From Eleginops maclovinus (taxonomy: Eukaryota; Chordata; Actinopteri; Perciformes; Eleginopidae), in contig NC_086352.1 in NCBI RefSeq assembly GCF_036324505.1, forward strand, positions 5,626,501 through 5,690,500: a stretch of DNA of 64,000 bases. Reading direction: 5' to 3'. A program made the translations under genes and the position numbers. This document shows, piece by piece, positions 56,747-64,000 of the stretch; position 1 is the first letter of the stretch, and every line of letters starts with the position of its first letter. The notes beneath the pieces are model-generated. The model was not told where the DNA came from, ran no database searches, and saw only the letters and a list, made by a program, of their open reading frames with translations.

Positions 56747-58841
56747 ACTCTCCTGCTGATGTTCAGGTGTATATCAGTATGTAGTGTCTCTACTTTAAAG
56801 AGTCCTCTCCTGCTGATGTTCAGGTGTATATCAGTATGTAGTGTCTCTACTTTAAAGAGTCCTCTCCTGCTGATGTTCAGGTGTATATCAGTATGTAGAG
56901 TCTCTACTTTAAAGAGTCCTCTCCTGCTGATGTTCAGGTGTATATCAGTATGTAGAGTCTCTACTTTAAAGAGTCCTCTCCTGCTGATGTTCAGGTGTAT
57001 ATCAGTATGTAGTGTCTCTACTTTAAAGAGTCCTCTCCTGCTGATGTTCAGGTGTATATCAGTATGTAGTGTCTCTACTTTAAAGAGTCCTCTCCTGCTG
57101 ACGCTCAGGTGTATATCAGTATGTAGTGTCTCTATTTTAAAGAGTCCTCTCCTGCTGATGTTCAGGTGTATATCAGTATGTAGAGTCTCTACTTTAAAGA
57201 GTCCTCTCCTGCTGATGTTCAGGTGTATATCAGTATGTAGTGTCTCTACTTTAAAGAGTCCTCTCCTGCTGATGTTCAGGTGTATATCAGTATGTAGAGT
57301 CTCTACTTTAAAGAGTCCTCTCCTGCTGATGTTCAGGTGTATATCAGTATGTAGTGTCTCTACTTTAAAGAGTCCTCTCCTGCTGATGTTCAGGTGTATA
57401 TCAGTATGTAGTGTCTCTACTTTAAAGAGTCCTCTCCTGCTGATGTTCAGGTGTATATCAGTATGTAGTGTCTCTACTTTAAAGAGTCCTCTCCTGCTGA
57501 TGTTCAGGTGTATATCAGTATGTAGAGTCTCTACTTTAAAGAGTCCTCTCCTGCTGATGTTCAGGTGTATATCAGTATGTAGTGTCTCTACTTTAAAGAG
57601 TCCTCTCCTGCTGATGTTCAGGTGTACATCAGTATGTAGTGTCCCTACTTTAAAGAGTCCTCTCCTGCTGATGTTCAGGTGTATATCAGTATGTAGTGTC
57701 TCTACTTTAAAGAGTCCTCTCCTGCTGATGTTCAGGTGTATATCAGTATGTAGAGTCTCTACTTTAAAGAGTCCTCTCCTGTTGATGTTCAGGTATGTAG
57801 TGTCTCTACTTTAAAGAGTCCTCTCCTGCTGATGTTCAGGTGTATATCAGTATGTAGTGTCTCTACTTTAAAGAGTCCTCTCCTGCTGATGTTCAGGTGT
57901 ATATCAGTATGTAGAGTCTCTACTTTAAAGAGTCCTCTCCTGCTGATGTTCAGGTGTATATCAGTATGTAGTGTCTCTACTTTAAAGAGTCCTCTCCTGC
58001 TGATGTTCAGGTGTATATCAGTATGTAGAGTCTCTACTTTAAAGAGTCCTCTCCTGCTGATGTTCAGGTGTATATCAGTATGTAGAGTCTCTACTTTAAA
58101 GAGTCCTCTCCTGCTGATGTTCAGGTGTATATCAGTATGTAGAGTCTCTACTTTAAAGAGTCCTCTCCTGCTGATGTTCAGGTGTATATCAGTATGTAGT
58201 GTCTCTACTTTAAAGAGTCCTCTCCTGCTGATGTTCAGGTGTATATCAGTATGTAGAGTCTCTACTTTAAAGAGTCCTCTCCTGCTGATGTTCAGGTGTA
58301 TATCAGTATGTAGTGTCTCTACTTTAAAGAGTCCTCTCCTGCTGATGTTCAGGTGTATATCAGTATGTAGCGTCTCTACTTTAAAGAGTCCTCTCCTGCT
58401 GATGTTCAGGTGTATATCAGTATGTACAGTCTCTACTTTAAAGAGTCCTCTCCTGCTGATGTTCAGGTGTATATCAGTATGTAGTGTCTCTACTTTAAAG
58501 AGTCCTCTCCTGCTGATGTTCAGGTGTGTATCAGTATGTAGTGTCTCTACTTTAAAGAGTCCTCTCCTGCTGATGTTCAGGTGTATATCAGTATGTAGTG
58601 TCTCTACTTTAAAGAGTCCTCTCCTGCTGATGTTCAGGTGTATATCAGTATGTAGTGTCTCTACTTTAAAGAGTCCTCTCCTGCTGATGTTCAGGTGTAT
58701 ATCAGTATGTAGTGTCTCTACTTTAAAGAGTCCTCTCCTGCTGATGTTCAGGTGTGTATATTGTCTCTACTTTAAAGAGTCCTCTCCTGCTAATGTTCAG
58801 GTGTGTATATTGTCTCTACTTTAAAGAGTCCTCTCCTGCTG
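56747..58841. repeat. 57-bp minisatellite, about 37 copies
   Basis: The unit is TGATGTTCAGGTGTATATC, AGTATGTAGTGTCTCTAC, TTTAAAGAGTCCTCTCCTGC. Most copies are identical except for one two-state site (GTAGTG or GTAGAG). One shortened unit at about 57782-57830 and two at 58745-58841 break the period. Because 57 is a multiple of three, two long open frames (351 and 330 codons of a 19-residue repeat) arise; I do not call them genes. Confidence 0.95.
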
Positions 58842-59462
<621 letters not shown>

Positions 59463-59529
59463 ATGTGGAAGCATTTTCCCTGATAGGAAAGCTTCATGAT
59501 TTAAAATACCTAAATACATTTTCTCAAGT

Positions 59530-60000
59530 ACTGCATAAAGTAGAAGTACCCAGGTCTTGAGTAAAGTAGAAGTACACAGATCTTGTACTTGAGTAAAAGT
59601 AGAAGTACTCAGATCTTGTACTTGAGTAAAAGTAGAAGTACTCAGATCTTGAGTAAAGTAGAAGTACTCAGATCTTGAGTAAAGTAGAAGTACTCAGATC
59701 TTTTACTTGAGTAAAAGTAGAAGTACTCAGGTCTTGTACTTGAGTAAAGTAGAAGTACTCAGATCTTGTACTTGAGTAAAGTAGAAGTACTCAGATCTTG
59801 TACTTGAGTAAAGTAGAAGTACTCAGATCTTGTACTTGAGTAAAGTAGAAGTACTCAGATCTTGTACTTGAGTAAAGTAGAAGTACCAGAGTGTAGGAAT
59901 ACTCTGTCTCAGTAAAAGTATTCTAAATGTTCCTCCAGTGAAAGTAGAAAGTACTCTCCTCTAAATGTACTTAAAGTAGCGACAGGTAAAAGTAGTGGTA
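59530..60000 (+). mobile_element. Minisatellite-bearing dispersed repeat, copy C
   Basis: About 11 copies of the TAGAAGTACTCAGATC TTGTACTTGAG unit (some shortened to CAGATCTTGAGTAAAG), then the same block as in copies A and B: CCAGAGTGTAGGAATACTCT through AAAGTAGCGACAG. After about 59995 it diverges from copies A and B. Confidence 0.85.
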
Positions 60001-61385
<1,385 letters not shown>

Positions 61386-61654
61386 TCCTGACCTGAGTCT
61401 TCAGCTTTGTGTTTGTTATAAATGAAACATGAGGTTGGTTATTTGTTTATTCCACACAGGGACTTATTTTAACATGTGCACTTTACACACATTTTATAAC
61501 ACATGGTGGAAAAGAGCAGGGAGAAGAAGCTCTTATTTTACCTAACCCTTCAAAAAAATAACAACAACAAGCAATATTCTGTCAGTCGGACAAATACAGA
61601 CTTCTACTTACGCTGTGGTGATTTCTGGTTTGAACAAGCTATCGCATCCGGACA

Positions 61655-61770
61655 TAAAAGTAGAAGTACTCAGATCTTGTACTTGAGTAAAGTAGAAGTA
61701 CTCAGGTCTTGTAGTACAAGTAGAAGTACTCAGGTCTTGTAGTAAAAGTAGAAGTACTCAGACCTTGGAA
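61655..61770 (+). repeat. Minisatellite unit, short copy D
   Basis: Three to four units of AAGTAGAAGTACTCAGRTC with shortened spacers (TTGTAGTACAAG, TTGTAGTAAAAG), without the flanking block of copies A-C. Confidence 0.8.
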
Positions 61771-61805
61771 ACAAAAGGTAAATCTGTAAAACATAATACT
61801 TGTGG

Positions 61806-62954
61806 ATCGTTTCATCGTTTCATCGTTTCATCGTTTCATCGTTTCATCGTTGCATCGTTGCATCGTTTCATCGTTTCATCGTTTCATCGTTGCATCGTTT
61901 TCATCGTTTCATCGTTTCATCGTTTCATCGTTGCATCGTTGCATCGTTTCATCGTTTCATCGTTTCATCGTTGCATCGTTTCATCGTTTCATCGTTTCAT
62001 CGTTTCATCGTTTTATCATTTCATCGCTTCATCGTTTCATCGTTTCATCGTTTCATCGTTTCATCGTTTCATCGTTTCATCGTTTCATCGTTTCATCGTT
62101 TCATCGTTTCATCGTTTCATCGTTGCATCGTTTCATCGTTGCATCGTTGCATCGTTGCATCGTTTCATCGTTTCATCGTTGCATCGTTGCATCGTTTCAT
62201 CGTTGCATCGTTTCATCGTTTCATCGTTTCATCGTTTCATCGTTTCATCGTTTTATCATTTCATCGCTTCATCGTTTCATCGTTTCATCGTTTCATCGTT
62301 TCATCGCTTCATCGTTTCATCGTTTCATCGTTTCATCGTTTCATCGTTCATCGTTTCATCGTTCATCGCTTCATCGTTTCATCGCTTCATCGTTTCATCG
62401 CTTCATCGTTTCATCGTTTCATCGTTTCATCGTTTCATCGTTTCATCGTTTCATCGTTGCATCGTTTCATCGTTTCATCGTTTCATCGTTTCATCGTTTC
62501 ATCGTTTTATCATTTCATCGCTTCATCGTTTCATCGTTTCATCGTTTCATCGTTTCATCGTTTCATCGTTTTATCATTTCATCGTTTCATCGTTTCATCG
62601 TTTCATCGTTTCATCGTTTCATCGTTTCATCGTTTCATCGTTTCATCGTTTCATCGTTTCATCGTTTCATCGTTGCATCGTTTCATCGTTGCATCGTTTC
62701 ATCGTTTCATCGTTGCATCGTTTCATCGTTTCATCGTTTCATCGTTTCATCGTTTTATCATTTCATCGCTTCATCGTTTCATCGTTTCATCGTTTCATCG
62801 TTTCATCGTTTCATCGTTTCATCGTTTCATCGTTGCATCGTTTCATCGTTTCATCGTTTTATCATTTCATCACTTCATCGTTTCATCGTTGCATCGTTTC
62901 ATCGTTTCATCGTTTCATCGTTTCATCGTTTCATCGCTTCATCGTTTCATCGTT
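61806..62954. repeat. 8-bp satellite (TTTCATCG)n with higher-order structure
   Basis: About 143 units of TTTCATCG with variants TTGCATCG, CTTCATCG and TTTTATCA. The variant cluster TTTTATCATTTCATCGCTTC recurs at about 62011, 62251, 62505 and 62753, roughly every 240-254 bp, and the 60 bases at 61981-62040 equal those at 62221-62280. Three frames stay open by chance of the period; none is called as a gene. Confidence 0.95.
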
Positions 62955-64000
62955 CCTCTTGCTCGACGCAGGCAGCGCTGTGCAGCATGGGAGGTTTCAT
63001 GACCTGCAGTAATCCTGTGAGGGTCGGGCCGATCGAGCACACGCACGCTCTCCCGGCTGCAGTTCTCTTTGATAGCATTAACGCAGTTTTTGAGGCTTTT
63101 CTGTTGACACGGTAATAATAACGGGGCGCTGCAGAGAGTCGTTAAAACAGCTGTGTTATCTTTGAGCTTTCCAAACACTGAAGGCCGGACGTCTCAGCCC
63201 CCTTCCCTTTTTATAACCTGTCTTTCGTCAGTGATGTTGGGCTGGCATCTGAAATCAAGACAGCATTTAGCTAACTATACCAAGTAGCACTGATCAGCTT
63301 GTTTTACTCTCTTAATCCCACTAAAATAAGCATGTAGAATATGTATTTGTTGAATCCTTTCCCAAATATTCTTTAGTATTCTTATATCATTCAGTCTCCC
63401 TTTTAAACCCTCCAACTGTAGTGAGGGATTGTTGGAGCAGTGGGAAGACTAAAAGAGCTCGATTGATTTCGTTTGAACGTGGTTAACGAGGATCAGAAAG
63501 TAAAATGACTGTCAGTGGAGTCTGGAGGCATAAAGCAGCTGTTTCTTTAAGGGTGTAAATGATCATTAGATCAATTAATTTGAACAAAAACCGAAGAGTC
63601 TGATTGTAGGAACAGTGGAAACAGTGAGCAAGGTTTTTGAGGAGCTTTATTTGGTTTTGGAGTTCAGTCATTAGTGAAACGCTAGAGAATAAAAGCACGG
63701 TTTAGCCTGGACTTCAAGCAGTTAACGAAGGGGTCGACTTGTTCTGAGTTTAACTGAAGTGTGTTCTACAATAATCAGCTGGAGTCTGGAGGCTGGAAGA
63801 AGAGGGTATTATTGTCATGTTGTATAAGGGGAATCTGACAGAGCTGTGCTGAGTAAGAAAGTTATGCTCATCAGTCATGTAGTAACTGAACATGTAATGA
63901 GTTATTTATTGCACTTCTTGTGAGTCCGCCATTGGATTAAAAATGCTAAGTCTGTTGATGATAAACCGTCAGAAAGGTAACATATGAAGTAAAGACAATC
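62955..64000. other. Intergenic stretch
   Basis: Nothing recognisable. Confidence 0.45.

Noticed and set aside
56759..58824. Two long repeat-coded open frames (351 and 330 codons)
   Set aside because: They follow from a 57-bp period with no in-frame stop; no splice, start or domain evidence.
61765..63115. Three overlapping open frames of 400-437 codons
   Set aside because: An 8-bp repeat without stop words leaves all three frames open; composition is purely repetitive.

Overview
The window looks like a teleost fish chromosome. It contains nine 3'-terminal exons of a vertebrate ccbe1 gene with correct splice junctions. It also has very many long (CA)n/(TG)n tracts, a Sushi-type chromovirus retrotransposon, a second Ty3/Gypsy (Mag-like) retrotransposon, a tRNA-derived SINE, several LINE-type 3' ends and about ten minisatellite arrays. 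Species cannot be told from the sequence alone.

Layout. 1-15535: non-coding, probably an intron of ccbe1 because the upstream ccbe1 exons are not here; it holds a 37-bp minisatellite (4164-5003), a 72-bp array (8764-9477) and old dispersed repeats. 15536-21603: nine ccbe1 exons on the plus strand (end of the N-terminal cysteine module, two EGF domains, a linker, an interrupted collagen domain and the C-terminal tail). Polyadenylation signals lie near 22154 and 22269. The introns contain a 52-bp hAT-like miniature element and a (TG)n tract touching a splice acceptor. 22275-64000: about 42 kb with no host gene that I can support. This part holds an unassigned 178-bp MITE (22788-22965), a minisatellite-bearing dispersed repeat in four places (24308-25792 plus, 37313-39041 minus, 59530-60000 plus, 61655-61770 plus), an intact Sushi-type element (28890-34174), a 25-bp array (44652-45667), an intact Mag-like element (45902-50736), a SINE with a 16-bp target-site duplication (54204-54422), a 57-bp array (56747-58841) and an 8-bp array with higher-order structure (61806-62954).

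How the parts relate. The only host gene is ccbe1, a secreted matrix protein that in vertebrates works with ADAMTS3 to activate VEGF-C during lymphatic development. The rest is mobile and tandem-repeat DNA. Both LTR elements have LTR pairs that look identical, perfect 5-bp target duplications and uninterrupted reading frames, so both inserted recently. The Sushi-type element carries a 10-nt sequence next to its 5' LTR that is exactly complementary to the predicted 5' end of its own transcript, which points to self-primed reverse transcription. Most other open frames in the window are by-products of tandem repeats or antisense shadows and are not listed as genes.
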